NCBI RefSeq assembly: GCF_000513935.1
Contig: NZ_AZUY01000004.1
Coordinates: 38,814-102,813, forward strand
Origin: Mesorhizobium sp. WSM3626
GTDB taxonomy: Bacteria; Pseudomonadota; Alphaproteobacteria; Rhizobiales; Rhizobiaceae
DNA: 64,000 nt
Reading direction: 5' to 3'
Below are positions 55,038 to 63,505 of this stretch, piece by piece. Under the pieces are notes generated by a model that saw only the letters and a list, made by a program, of their open reading frames with translations, searched no databases and had not been told where the DNA came from. A program made the translations under genes and the position numbers. Each line of letters begins with the position of its first letter. Within the stretch, counting starts at the first letter, position 1.

Positions 55038-55730
55038 TCAGGCGCCTTTCAACGGACGCCTTTCGAGGCCGCGCGCATGGGCAAGAAGCTCTTCGAAATC
55101 GAGGTCGATATGCTCGCGGGCATGGCGCTGGGCGGCACGCATGTCGTCGCCCTTGAGCAGCGCCACATAGGTTTCATGGATATCTTCGGCCGGCACGGCT
55201 TCCTTTCGCGCCTGCTGGTGCAGGGCGAAGTACATCTGCAAACGGCTGGTCAGCCTTTGCCAGGTTTCCAGGAGCACCGAATTGTCGGCCCATTCATGGA
55301 TCAGACCATGCAGTTGCAGCGCGGTTTCGATCTGCCTTGTGGTGTCGCGGTCGCGGGTCGCCTGTTTCACCGCCTCATGCCGCCGGTCAAGCTCTTCGAA
55401 GAAACGCTGGTCGCGCTGCTTCCACGTCCGTTCGATGGCGAACTCGTCCAGCACCTTGTTGAGCGAATAGGCGTCGTCGATGTCCTTGGCGGTGACATTG
55501 ATGACGAAGGTGCCGGCATAGGGGATGCTGGTCAGGATGCCTTCCTGCACCAGCTCGCGCATCGCCTCGCGCAGCGGCGCACGGCTGACCCGCATCTGTT
55601 CGGAAATCCTGAGTTCGTTGAGCTTCTGGCCGGGCTCGAGCTGACCAGTCAGGATCGCGCGCCGCAGCAGTGCCACGATTCCGGCGCGGCGCGTCGTGTC
55701 GGCAATCGGGCTGAACTCCGTCTTCACCAT
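55038..55730 (-). CDS. GntR (FadR/FCD-type) transcriptional regulator
   Basis: A 230-residue regulator with a winged helix (GIVALLRRAILTGQLEPGQKLNELRISEQMRVSRAPLREAMRELVQEGILTSIPYAGTFV) and an all-helical FCD ligand-binding domain. The start at 55730 has GGAG eight bases upstream. It precedes the enolase-superfamily gene by 34 bases and probably controls that operon. A perfect palindrome at 55768-55783 lies 37 bases upstream of its start. Confidence 0.92.
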   Translation of the reverse strand: MVKTEFSPIADTTRRAGIVALLRRAILTGQLEPGQKLNELRISEQMRVSRAPLREAMRELVQEGILTSIPYAGTFVINVTAKDIDDAYSLNKVLDEFAIERTWKQRDQRFFEELDRRHEAVKQATRDRDTTRQIETALQLHGLIHEWADNSVLLETWQRLTSRLQMYFALHQQARKEAVPAEDIHETYVALLKGDDMRAAQRHAREHIDLDFEELLAHARGLERRPLKGA

Positions 55731-55767
55731 CCGGTCCACTCCAGCGGGAACAGAACACAAGACAATC

Positions 55768-55783
55768 AGATTGTCGACAATCT
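55768..55783. promoter_or_regulatory. Palindromic operator for the GntR regulator
   Basis: AGATTGTCGACAATCT, a perfect 16-bp palindrome with the GT..AC core of GntR-family operators. Its position upstream of the regulator fits autorepression. Confidence 0.65.
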
Positions 55784-55919
55784 AACAAGAGTTCGTGGTC
55801 TTGATTTTTCGGTTTCCGACGGCGCCGACGTCGCCGCCCTAGTCGGTCTGCTCATGAAAACGGCGCCCGCGACCCTGGGAAAGGTCGAGGGCGCCGCGGA
55901 AACCGGGCCTGCGGGGGAG

Positions 55920-57071
55920 TCAGGTAGCCGGTTTCTGTGGGAGGGGCGAAATCGGCATTCCGGGGCCGATCTTCTGCAGGTTGCCTGTGATCACCTGGTC
56001 GCCTTCGGCGACGCCGCTGAGGATGGCGACCATATCGCCGCTGGTCGGCCCGAGCGAAACCAGCCGCTGGTCGACCGTATTGCCCTTGCCGACGACGTAG
56101 AGATATTTGCCGAGCTGGCTTGATCCCAGCGCGACCTGCGGCACCAGCAGCGCATCGGGCTGTTGTTTGACGTGCAGCCGCACGCGAACATACTGGCCAG
56201 GCAAGAGCGTGAACTTGGCGTTGCCGATGGTGGCGCGGGCGGTGATCGTGCCGGTCGAGTGATCGATCGTGTTGTCGATAAAGGTGAGCTCGCCCTTCTG
56301 GTGGGCTTCGGTCTCACCCGGAAGCAGGACCTCGACCTCGATCGGGCCGGCAGCACGCGCTTCCTCGATTTGCGCCAGATCCGTCTCGCTCGGATTGAAG
56401 GTGACGTAGATCGGATCGAGCTGCACCAGCGTGTTGAGCACGGTGCCGGCAACGCTGACCAGCGTTCCCACGGAAGCCTGGTTGCGGCCCAGGCGTCCGG
56501 GGAACGGCGCGTGGATTTCAGCATAGCTCAGATTGAGCTCGGCCGTGCGCACGGCAGCCTGGTTGAGCGCCAGCGAAGCCTGCGCCCCGCGCAAGGTGCT
56601 GGTGCGCTGGTCGAAGCTGTCCTTGTCCAGGTAACCGCTCTTGGCGAGCTCGGTACCGCGGCCGAGATTGGAACGCGCATAATCGAGCGTCGCCGTATCA
56701 CGCTGTACCTGTGCCTTCGCCTGGTCGAGCGCGGCCTGGAAATCGTCAGGCGAGATCTTGTAGAGCAGGTCGCCCTGCCGCACGTCGGCGCCGTCTTGCG
56801 CCGTCTGTTCCTGCAGGTAGCCGGGGACGCGCGCCTGCAGCGTGATGCTGCGGATCGGCTCGGTCCGCGCGGCATAGTCGAGATAGATCGGGATCGTCTT
56901 CTTGACCACGTTCGCCACCGGCACCGGCATGACGAACGCTGCTGGGGCCGGCGCCGCCCCGGCCGTGCCGGCATTCAGGCTGATATTGCCCATGTCCAGC
57001 AGGTGGACGCTGGCAACCGAGATCGCACCCAGCGCGACAGCCGTTCCCAACGCGATTTTCCATTTACGCAT
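55920..57071 (-). CDS. RND efflux periplasmic adaptor
   Basis: A 383-residue membrane-fusion protein. The N-terminal hydrophobic segment (WKIALGTAVALGAISVASVHLL) is a signal or anchor, without a lipobox. The lipoyl-like halves are RTEPIRSITLQARVPGYLQEQTAQDGADVRQGDLLYKISPDDF and AEIHAPFPGRLGRNQASVGTLVS, with a coiled coil between. The start at 57071 (MRKWK) has GGAG at good spacing; 57077 is the alternative. It follows the HAE1-type pump by 15 bases. Confidence 0.93.
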   Translation of the reverse strand: MRKWKIALGTAVALGAISVASVHLLDMGNISLNAGTAGAAPAPAAFVMPVPVANVVKKTIPIYLDYAARTEPIRSITLQARVPGYLQEQTAQDGADVRQGDLLYKISPDDFQAALDQAKAQVQRDTATLDYARSNLGRGTELAKSGYLDKDSFDQRTSTLRGAQASLALNQAAVRTAELNLSYAEIHAPFPGRLGRNQASVGTLVSVAGTVLNTLVQLDPIYVTFNPSETDLAQIEEARAAGPIEVEVLLPGETEAHQKGELTFIDNTIDHSTGTITARATIGNAKFTLLPGQYVRVRLHVKQQPDALLVPQVALGSSQLGKYLYVVGKGNTVDQRLVSLGPTSGDMVAILSGVAEGDQVITGNLQKIGPGMPISPLPQKPAT

Positions 57072-57086
57072 GATCATTCTCCAATC

Positions 57087-60000
57087 TTATTCGGCCGCTT
57101 CCGCCAGGGGAGGGAAGGCGGGTTTGGCCGTTGGTTCAGTGTGTTGAGAGGCGGGCTCGTCGCCGCCGCGCCGTTCGCGCAGCTGTTCGATGACCGCGTA
57201 GAAGACCGGCACGAACACCAGCGACAGGATGGTCGCCGCGACCATGCCGCCGAACACGGTGGTGCCGATCGACTGACGGCTGGCGGCACCCGCGCCGGTG
57301 GCGATCATCAGCGGCACTACGCCGAGAATAAAGGCAAACGCGGTCATCAGGATCGGCCGCAATCTCAGCCGAGCGGCCTCCATCGATGCCTCGATGATGC
57401 TGAGGCCTTCCTCGCGCCGCCGTCTTGCGAACTCGACGATCAGGATGGCGTTCTTGGCCGCCAGGCCGATCAGCATGACGAAGCCGATCTGCGAATAGAC
57501 GTCGATCTGCATACCGCGCACCCAAAGTGCGGCGAACGCGCCGAACAGGGCGAGCGGCACCGCCAGCAGCACCATGAACGGCATCGCCCAGCTCTCGTAC
57601 TGCGCCGCCAGGATCAGGAAGACGAAGACGATGGCGAGAGCAAACACAACCGACGCGATCGATCCCGCCTTGAGCTCCTGGAAGGTGATGCCGGTCCATT
57701 CGAAACCGAAATCCCTGGGCAGCGCGGTGGCCGCGGCCCGCTCCATGGCGGCGACCGCCTGGCCCGACGAATAGCCGGGCGCCGCGCCGCCATTGATGGT
57801 GGCCGAGGCGTTGTTGTTGTAGTGCGGCACGGTTTCCGGGCCGACGAACGGCACCAGCTTGCCCAGCGTGCTGAGCGGCACCATGCCGCCGGAAGCATTG
57901 CGCACATAGAGCCGTGAAATATCTGCGGCACCGGCACGTGAATCCTTGTCGGCCTGGATCGTCACCCGGAAGGTGCGGCCGAACAGGTTGAAGTCGTTCA
58001 CGTAGAGCGAGCCGAGATAGATCTGCAGCGTGTTGAAGACGTCCGGCAGGTTGAGGCCGAGCAGCTTCGCCTTGGCGCGGTCGAGGTCGTAGTTGAACTG
58101 CGGCGTCGAGGTCGAGAACGGCGAGAACAGCTGCTGCGGATTGATTTCCGGCTGCTTGCGCGCCTCGGCGATCACCGCTTGCGTGGCGTCGTTGAGGGCC
58201 GTGCTGCCGCGGCCGGTGAGGTCCTCGACGACGAATTCGAAGCCGCCCGTGGTGCCGATGCCGGGGATGGAGGGCGGATCGAAGGAGAGCGCGAAAGCCT
58301 CCGGGATCTGCATCAGCTTGCCGCGCACGTCGGCGACGAGCTTGGAGGCGCTCTGGTCGGGGCCACGCTCTTCCCATGGCTTGAGGATGGCGAACTCGAC
58401 CGCCGAGTTCGACTGCGCCGCGCTGGTCAGGAAGTTCAGGCCGCTGATCGAGCCGACGATGTCGACGCCGGGCGTCGCCTGCAGGATGTCGCGCGCCTTT
58501 TGTGCCACCGCATCGGTGCGCTCCAGAGAAGCCCCGTCGGGCAGTTGGATGACGACGAAGAAATAGCCCTGGTCCTCGACCGGAAGGAAGGTCGAGGGCA
58601 GCTTCTGCCAGACGAAATAGGTGGCGACCAGACCGGCCGCGAACAAGCCGAGCATGATCCAGCGCAGGCGGATCAGGAAGCGCACGCCATGGGCGTAGGC
58701 ATGCGACAGTTTGTCGAAACCCGTATTGAACCAGCGGAACAGAACAAACTGCGTCTCGCCGCGATGCCGTAGGAAGGCAGCGCTGAGCGCGGGACTGAGC
58801 GTCAGCGAGTTGAAGGCGGAGATGCCGACGGAGATCGCCACCGTCAGCGCGAACTGGTTGTAGAGCTTTCCGGAAACGCCGGGAATGAAGGCAACCGGCA
58901 CGAACACGGCCATCAGCACGGCGGTTGTCGCGATGATCGGACCCGTGACCTCGGCCATGGCGGCTTTTGTCGCCGCCAGTGGTTTCAGTCCGGCCTCGAG
59001 CTGTCGCTCGACATTCTCGACCACGACGATGGCGTCGTCGACGACGAGGCCGATCGCCAGCACCATGCCGAGCAGCGAGAGCATGTTGAGCGAGAAACCC
59101 ATCATCTCCATGATGACGAGTGTCGCCACCAGCGACACCGGAATGGCGATGGTCGGAATGATCGTCGTGCGCCAGCTCTGCAGGAAGATGAACACCACCG
59201 CCACGACGAGCACCAGGGCTTCGCCAAGCGTGATCAGCACGTCATGCATCGAGGCCGAGACGAAGCGCGTCGTATCGTAGTGCATCGCATAGTCGACGCC
59301 CTTGGGGAAACGGGCCGACAGTTCCTGCATCTTGTCCTTGACGCGCTGCTGTAGATCGAGCGCGTTGGAGCCGGGCATCTGATAGACGGCGAGCACCACG
59401 GTCGGGTCCTTGCCGAAGAAGGCCGAGGACGAATATTGCAGGGCGCCAAGCTCGATACGGGCGACGTCGCGCAGCCGCACCAGCGAACCCGTATCCGTGT
59501 TGGCACGCACGACGATGTCGCCGAATTCCTTGGGGTCGCTCAACCGGCCGACGGCGTTGACCTGCATCTCGAAGGCGGTGCCGGCGGGCGCCGGCGACTG
59601 GCCGATCTTGCCGGCCGCCACCTGGACGTTTTGTTCGGCGATGGCGTTCTGGACGTCGACGGCGGTGATGCCGAGATTGGCGAGCTTGTCCGGATCGAGC
59701 CAGACGCGCATCGAATAGCGCCGTTCGCCGAAGATCTGCACGTCGCCGACACCCGGCAGCCGCTTCAGCGGATCCACCACCTGCAGATAGGCAAGGTTGG
59801 AGAGCGCCACCGGGTCGACGGAATGGTCGGGCGAGGTCAGGTTGACGATCAGGACGAAGTTCGGGTTCTGCTTCTTGATCGTCACGCCGCCCTGGTTGAC
59901 GATCGCCGGCAGCGACGAGGCCGCCTGGGAAACGCGGTTCTGCACGTCGACGGCGGCAGTGCTCAGGGAATAGCCGACATCGAAGGTGATGGTGATGGTC

Positions 60001-60263
60001 GACGAGCCGTCATTGGAACTCGTCGACGACATGTAGGTCATGCCTTGCACGCCGTTGATCTGCTGCTCCAGCGGCGTCGTCACCGTGTCTGCCACCACTT
60101 GCGCGCTGGCGCCCGGATAGTGGGCGCTGACCACGACCTGAGGCGGTGTGATGTCGGGAAACTGCGAAACGGGCAGCAGGAAATAACAAATCGTCCCGGC
60201 GAGCACCATGATAATGGCGATGGCCGAGGCGAAGATCGGACGATGGATGAAGAAGTTTACCAC
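57087..60263 (-). CDS. RND efflux pump, HAE1 (AcrB-like) family
   Basis: A 1058-residue AcrB-type pump. It begins VVNFFIHRPIFASAIAIIMVLAG and has QVVVSAHYPGASAQVVADTVTTPLEQQINGV, GLVVDDAIVVVENVERQLEAG (proton-relay aspartates in helix 4) and LIGLAAKNAILIVEFARRRREEG. It is a closer match to multidrug pumps than the one at 19801. The start is taken as GTG at 60263 with a 7-base overlap with the small gene upstream; GTG at 60272 is possible. The gene precedes its adaptor, the reverse of the common order. No outer-membrane factor gene is present. Confidence 0.94.
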   Translation of the reverse strand: MVNFFIHRPIFASAIAIIMVLAGTICYFLLPVSQFPDITPPQVVVSAHYPGASAQVVADTVTTPLEQQINGVQGMTYMSSTSSNDGSSTITITFDVGYSLSTAAVDVQNRVSQAASSLPAIVNQGGVTIKKQNPNFVLIVNLTSPDHSVDPVALSNLAYLQVVDPLKRLPGVGDVQIFGERRYSMRVWLDPDKLANLGITAVDVQNAIAEQNVQVAAGKIGQSPAPAGTAFEMQVNAVGRLSDPKEFGDIVVRANTDTGSLVRLRDVARIELGALQYSSSAFFGKDPTVVLAVYQMPGSNALDLQQRVKDKMQELSARFPKGVDYAMHYDTTRFVSASMHDVLITLGEALVLVVAVVFIFLQSWRTTIIPTIAIPVSLVATLVIMEMMGFSLNMLSLLGMVLAIGLVVDDAIVVVENVERQLEAGLKPLAATKAAMAEVTGPIIATTAVLMAVFVPVAFIPGVSGKLYNQFALTVAISVGISAFNSLTLSPALSAAFLRHRGETQFVLFRWFNTGFDKLSHAYAHGVRFLIRLRWIMLGLFAAGLVATYFVWQKLPSTFLPVEDQGYFFVVIQLPDGASLERTDAVAQKARDILQATPGVDIVGSISGLNFLTSAAQSNSAVEFAILKPWEERGPDQSASKLVADVRGKLMQIPEAFALSFDPPSIPGIGTTGGFEFVVEDLTGRGSTALNDATQAVIAEARKQPEINPQQLFSPFSTSTPQFNYDLDRAKAKLLGLNLPDVFNTLQIYLGSLYVNDFNLFGRTFRVTIQADKDSRAGAADISRLYVRNASGGMVPLSTLGKLVPFVGPETVPHYNNNASATINGGAAPGYSSGQAVAAMERAAATALPRDFGFEWTGITFQELKAGSIASVVFALAIVFVFLILAAQYESWAMPFMVLLAVPLALFGAFAALWVRGMQIDVYSQIGFVMLIGLAAKNAILIVEFARRRREEGLSIIEASMEAARLRLRPILMTAFAFILGVVPLMIATGAGAASRQSIGTTVFGGMVAATILSLVFVPVFYAVIEQLRERRGGDEPASQHTEPTAKPAFPPLAEAAE

Positions 60264-60508
60264 GACACACACGCCTCTCCGGCCGCTCTTGCCCGCCCGA
60301 AGGCGCTGGCGACCCTGGACAATTGGCCGTGCCCGTTACGGGACCCTTCCCGTGAACGCAGCAACGGCACCTCGCGACGCTGCCCATCGGCGAGCGAGCG
60401 CAACATGTTCTCGAAGGCGCGGGGGTCGACCCCATCTGCTTTCATGACCAGCCGGATCATCGGATCCCGGACGGCCTCATCTATGGTAAGATCGCGGCGC
60501 TGTGGCAT
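60257..60508 (-). CDS. Small protein leading the RND operon, unknown function
   Basis: An 83-residue protein, MPQRRDLTIDEAVRDPMIRLVMKADGVDPRAFENMLRSLA at the start, with a basic C-terminal half. AGGAG lies seven bases before the ATG at 60508, and its stop overlaps the pump start, so it looks genuinely translated and coupled. The DPMIRLVMKADGV segment resembles small rhizobial proteins I have seen next to other genes, but no function is known. It is directly downstream of the tandem TetR operators. Confidence 0.7.
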   Translation of the reverse strand: MPQRRDLTIDEAVRDPMIRLVMKADGVDPRAFENMLRSLADGQRREVPLLRSREGSRNGHGQLSRVASAFGRARAAGEACVSW

Positions 60509-60662
60509 TGGCCGGCTCCTTGTCTGTCGATTCGCAGCCTATGCTCGCGAACCGTTTTTCATCTCTTCACCGGCCGAAGCCGCATGATTGGCAGTCTTTT
60601 CGTCCATCTCGATCTGGTAGGACCAGTTCACGACCTTGTTATTGACGACGGACGTTATAGGT

Positions 60663-60703
60663 GTTACCAGTAAGTAACATTCTGGAAGTTACAGACCGGT
60701 AAC
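60663..60703. promoter_or_regulatory. Two tandem palindromic TetR operators
   Basis: GTTAC-cagtaa-GTAAC (60663-60678) and GTTAC-agaccg-GTAAC (60688-60703) are 25 bases apart and framed by GGTGTTACC/GGTAACACC. They lie between the divergent small gene/RND operon and the tetR gene. Arms are identical in both sites. Confidence 0.75.
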
Positions 60704-60755
60704 ACCCTAGTCAAGAGGTGGCCGAGATTTTTTGGAAACGAAAAAGGAGATCATG

Positions 60756-61346
60756 ATGACAGACGGCGTCGTGGAGCGCTCTCGTCCCCGGGATCGGATC
60801 CTGGAGACGGCGCGTGACATGTTCCACAAGCACGGCATCAAGGGCGTCGGCGTCGACGCCATCACCGAAGCTGCCGGCACGAACAAGATGACGCTCTATC
60901 GTCACTTTGAGTCCAAGGACGAACTGATCGTCGAATGCCTGCGCGCCAACGCGTTGAAAGCCGGCGCGATGTGGGAAACGTTCGAGGCCGAGCATCCGGG
61001 CGACAAACTCGCCCAGCTTCATGCCTGGGTCCGCAAGGCCGCTGCCATGCTCAACACCGACGGCCGCGGCTGCGACATGGCCAACGCCGCCGCCGAACTG
61101 ACCGAGCCCGATCACCCGGCAAGGCGCGTGATCAAGGAACTCAAGGAAGCCCAGCGCGAACGCCTGGTCGGGCTCTGCCGGGATGCCGGAATCGGTCAGG
61201 CCGAACTTCTCGCCGATACGCTGTCGCTGCTGTTTGAAGGCGCGCGCGTCAGCGTGCAGACCGTCGGTGCCGAGGGCCCCAGCACGCAGTTCGTGCGTAT
61301 GGCCGAAGGGTTGATCGTTTCCTTCAGGGGCACCGCGGCGGGCTGA
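60756..61346 (+). CDS. TetR/AcrR family regulator of the adjacent RND pump
   Basis: A 196-residue TetR-type repressor. The helix-turn-helix is RILETARDMFHKHGIKGVGVDAITEAAGTNKMTLYRHFESKDELI (residues about 14-58). The C-terminal ligand domain contains a cysteine in GRGCDMANAAAELT. The start at 60756 is preferred (GGAG six bases upstream); ATG at 60753 and 60732 are alternatives. It is divergent from the RND operon and should bind the two palindromes between them. Confidence 0.93.
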   Translation: MTDGVVERSRPRDRILETARDMFHKHGIKGVGVDAITEAAGTNKMTLYRHFESKDELIVECLRANALKAGAMWETFEAEHPGDKLAQLHAWVRKAAAMLNTDGRGCDMANAAAELTEPDHPARRVIKELKEAQRERLVGLCRDAGIGQAELLADTLSLLFEGARVSVQTVGAEGPSTQFVRMAEGLIVSFRGTAAG

Positions 61347-61661
61347 CGTCTGCCGGACTGCCAACGATCTGTGCGATTCCGTGACCGGACGGACCGGACC
61401 GCACGCTTTTGGCGCGGCGGCGTCGTAATTGCCGCGGATCAGAACGAAAAAAGCCCGCTGCCGGGAGGAGGTGGCAGCGGGCTCGATTTCGAACGTGGTG
61501 CGGGAGGAGGTGCACCCCATTCAGCGTCGGCATCGCATCTGGGAGGAGTAGATGGCCGACAACCAGAAACTACGAGTTGCCCAATGATTCGGCAACAATG
61601 AATTGTGCATAGCTGCTGTGCAGATTCGCCGTGGCGCCGCTTGAATTCGAGAAATGCGACC
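61347..61661. other. Intergenic region between tetR and the LacI gene
   Basis: No gene was recognised. The region holds the terminator at 61447-61483 and three GGGAGGAGG-like stretches (61463, 61502, 61542). An 11-codon frame after GGAGGAGT at 61552 is probably chance. Confidence 0.5.
61447..61483 (-). terminator. Intrinsic terminator of the LacI-ABC operon
   Basis: On the minus strand AGCCCGCTGCC, loop of 10, GGCAGCGGGCT, then six T. The 11-bp stem is perfect. It lies about 180 bases after the stop of the LacI gene. Confidence 0.8.
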
Positions 61662-62684
61662 TCACTGCACCGGCACGTTTTCCCTGAAGATCAGTCGCGG
61701 CTCGATGAATTTGCGCGTGAGATAGGGCGCCGACGATGCGATCGAGCCGAGCAGTTGGATTACCGATTGCTCCGCGATCAGCCTGGCGTTCTGGTCGATG
61801 ACGACGTCGGCGAGGTCGTCGACGAGATAGCCGCGTGTCTCCCTTGTCAGGTCGTGGCAGATGAACACCGGCTTGCGGTTGGGCCTGGCTTCCCGGATCG
61901 CTTTGGCAATGCCGGAGCGCCCGGCGCCGACGCAATAGATGCCGAGCAGTTCCGGCTCGTTGCGCAACGCCTTCATGGTTTCCGCATAGCTGGCATCGGG
62001 CTCGTCGTTGATCTCGACAGCGCTGCTGACGGTGAGATTGGGAAACTCCTCGCCAAGCACGGAGCGGAAGCCCATCTCGCGCTCTTCATGGCCGCGATAG
62101 GAGCGTGAGCCGACGACCATCGCCAGCTGCCCCTCGCGGCCGCCCAGCAAGCGTCCCATCAAAAGTGCTGCCGTCCGTCCCGCCACGCGGTTGTCGATCC
62201 CGACATAGGCCGAGCGGGGTGCGGCCGGAATATCGGACACCAGCGTCACCAGGCGGATGCCGGCCTCGACCATGTCGCGCAGGATGTTGCGTGTCCTGGG
62301 GTGGTCGACCGCGATGACACCGACGCCGTTGGCGCGCAGCGACAGCTTTTCGACCGCTGCCTGCAGGGCATTGGGCGAGATGCCGGCAAGATTGTGGATC
62401 CGGCAGGACGCCACAAGCGGTAGGCGCGATGCGTAGTCCTCGATATGCTTTGCCAGGTCCTGCATGAAGGCGTTGCTGCCGATCGGCAGGAAGAATTCGA
62501 GGTTTGCGGGTTTCGAGGGAAGCGTCACCTGGCCGGCGACCGGCAAATAGCCGAGCTGCTTGGCGGCCTCCATGACGCGTTGCCGGTTGGCGGCACTCGC
62601 TCCGGGCCGATTGTTGAGCACCCTGTCGACCGTTGCGGTCGACAGCCCGCAGTTCCTGGCGATGTCGGAGACGGTGGCCTTCAT
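61662..62684 (-). CDS. LacI family transcriptional regulator
   Basis: A 340-residue LacI-type repressor. The DNA-binding domain is MKATVSDIARNCGLSTATVDRVLNNRPGASAANRQRVMEAAKQLGYLP. The periplasmic-binding-protein-like domain has GVIAVDHPRTRNIL, VTLVSDIP, YVGIDNRVAGRTAALLMGRLLGG and VFICHDLTRETR. It is last in the ABC operon, 27 bases after the ATPase gene, and probably senses the transported sugar or polyol. Regulator-type specificity (for example inositol or ribose) cannot be read safely. Confidence 0.93.
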   Translation of the reverse strand: MKATVSDIARNCGLSTATVDRVLNNRPGASAANRQRVMEAAKQLGYLPVAGQVTLPSKPANLEFFLPIGSNAFMQDLAKHIEDYASRLPLVASCRIHNLAGISPNALQAAVEKLSLRANGVGVIAVDHPRTRNILRDMVEAGIRLVTLVSDIPAAPRSAYVGIDNRVAGRTAALLMGRLLGGREGQLAMVVGSRSYRGHEEREMGFRSVLGEEFPNLTVSSAVEINDEPDASYAETMKALRNEPELLGIYCVGAGRSGIAKAIREARPNRKPVFICHDLTRETRGYLVDDLADVVIDQNARLIAEQSVIQLLGSIASSAPYLTRKFIEPRLIFRENVPVQ

Positions 62685-62711
62685 GCCGCGACCCTGTGCG
62701 TCGATGCCCCC

Positions 62712-63503
62712 TCAGTGCCCCGGCTTGCCGTCGGCGAGAGCGTCGCGGATGTCTTTGTCCGACATTCCGGTGATGATGCGCTCGACCTCCGTCACGGTTG
62801 TGGTCTTCGGATCGATGTCGTCTGCGACCACCTTGCCCCTGCGCATGACGACGATGCGGTCGACCACCTGGAAGACATGGTGGATGTTGTGCGCGATGAA
62901 GATGCAGGAGTGGCCGGAATCGCGGGCGTTGCGCACGAAGCTCAGCACGCCTTGCGTCTCGGCGACGCCGAGATTGTTGGTCGGCTCGTCGAGAATGATC
63001 AGGTCGCTGTCGAAATGCATGGCGCGCGCGATCGCGACCGCCTGGCGCTCGCCGCCGGAGAGCGAGCCGATCGGCGTCGTCGGCGGGATGTTCTTGGAGA
63101 TGCCGACCTGTTTGAGCAGGTCGCGGGCGACCGTGTTCATGGCGTCCTGGTCCATGCGGTTGAGGAAGCGCGGCGGCTTGATCGGTTCACGACCCAGGAA
63201 CAGGTTGCGCGCGATCGACAATTGCGTGACCAGGGCGGAGTCCTGATAGATGGTCTCGATGCCCTGGGCGATGGCGTCGCTGGTGCTGCGCAAGGTGACC
63301 TTCTTGCCGCGGATGAAGATGTCGCCGCTGGTCAGCGGCACCGCGCCGGAGAGAACCTTGATCAGCGTCGATTTGCCGGCGCCATTGTCACCCAGCAGGC
63401 CGACGATCTCACGCTCGTTGACATGGAAATTGGCGTCCACCAGCGCCTGCACGCGGCCATAGGACTTGCGGATGTTCTGCATGCGGATCAATGGCTCGGC
63501 CAT
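62712..63503 (-). CDS. Sugar ABC transporter ATP-binding protein (single domain)
   Basis: A 263-residue ATPase of the carbohydrate-uptake type 2 family, but with only one ABC domain, like rhizobial FrcA. Walker A is GDNGAGKST, the signature LSGGERQAVA, Walker B LIILDEPTNNLG and the switch IFIAHNIHHVF. The start at 63503 (MAEPLIRMQ) lies 2 bases after the permease stop. It works as a homodimer with the permease encoded upstream. Confidence 0.93.
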   Translation of the reverse strand: MAEPLIRMQNIRKSYGRVQALVDANFHVNEREIVGLLGDNGAGKSTLIKVLSGAVPLTSGDIFIRGKKVTLRSTSDAIAQGIETIYQDSALVTQLSIARNLFLGREPIKPPRFLNRMDQDAMNTVARDLLKQVGISKNIPPTTPIGSLSGGERQAVAIARAMHFDSDLIILDEPTNNLGVAETQGVLSFVRNARDSGHSCIFIAHNIHHVFQVVDRIVVMRRGKVVADDIDPKTTTVTEVERIITGMSDKDIRDALADGKPGH

Positions 63504-63505
63504 GT

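Noticed and set aside
61552..61587. 11-codon frame after a GGAGGAGT sequence
   Set aside because: Too short, without conservation evidence, in a region with several similar GGAGG stretches.
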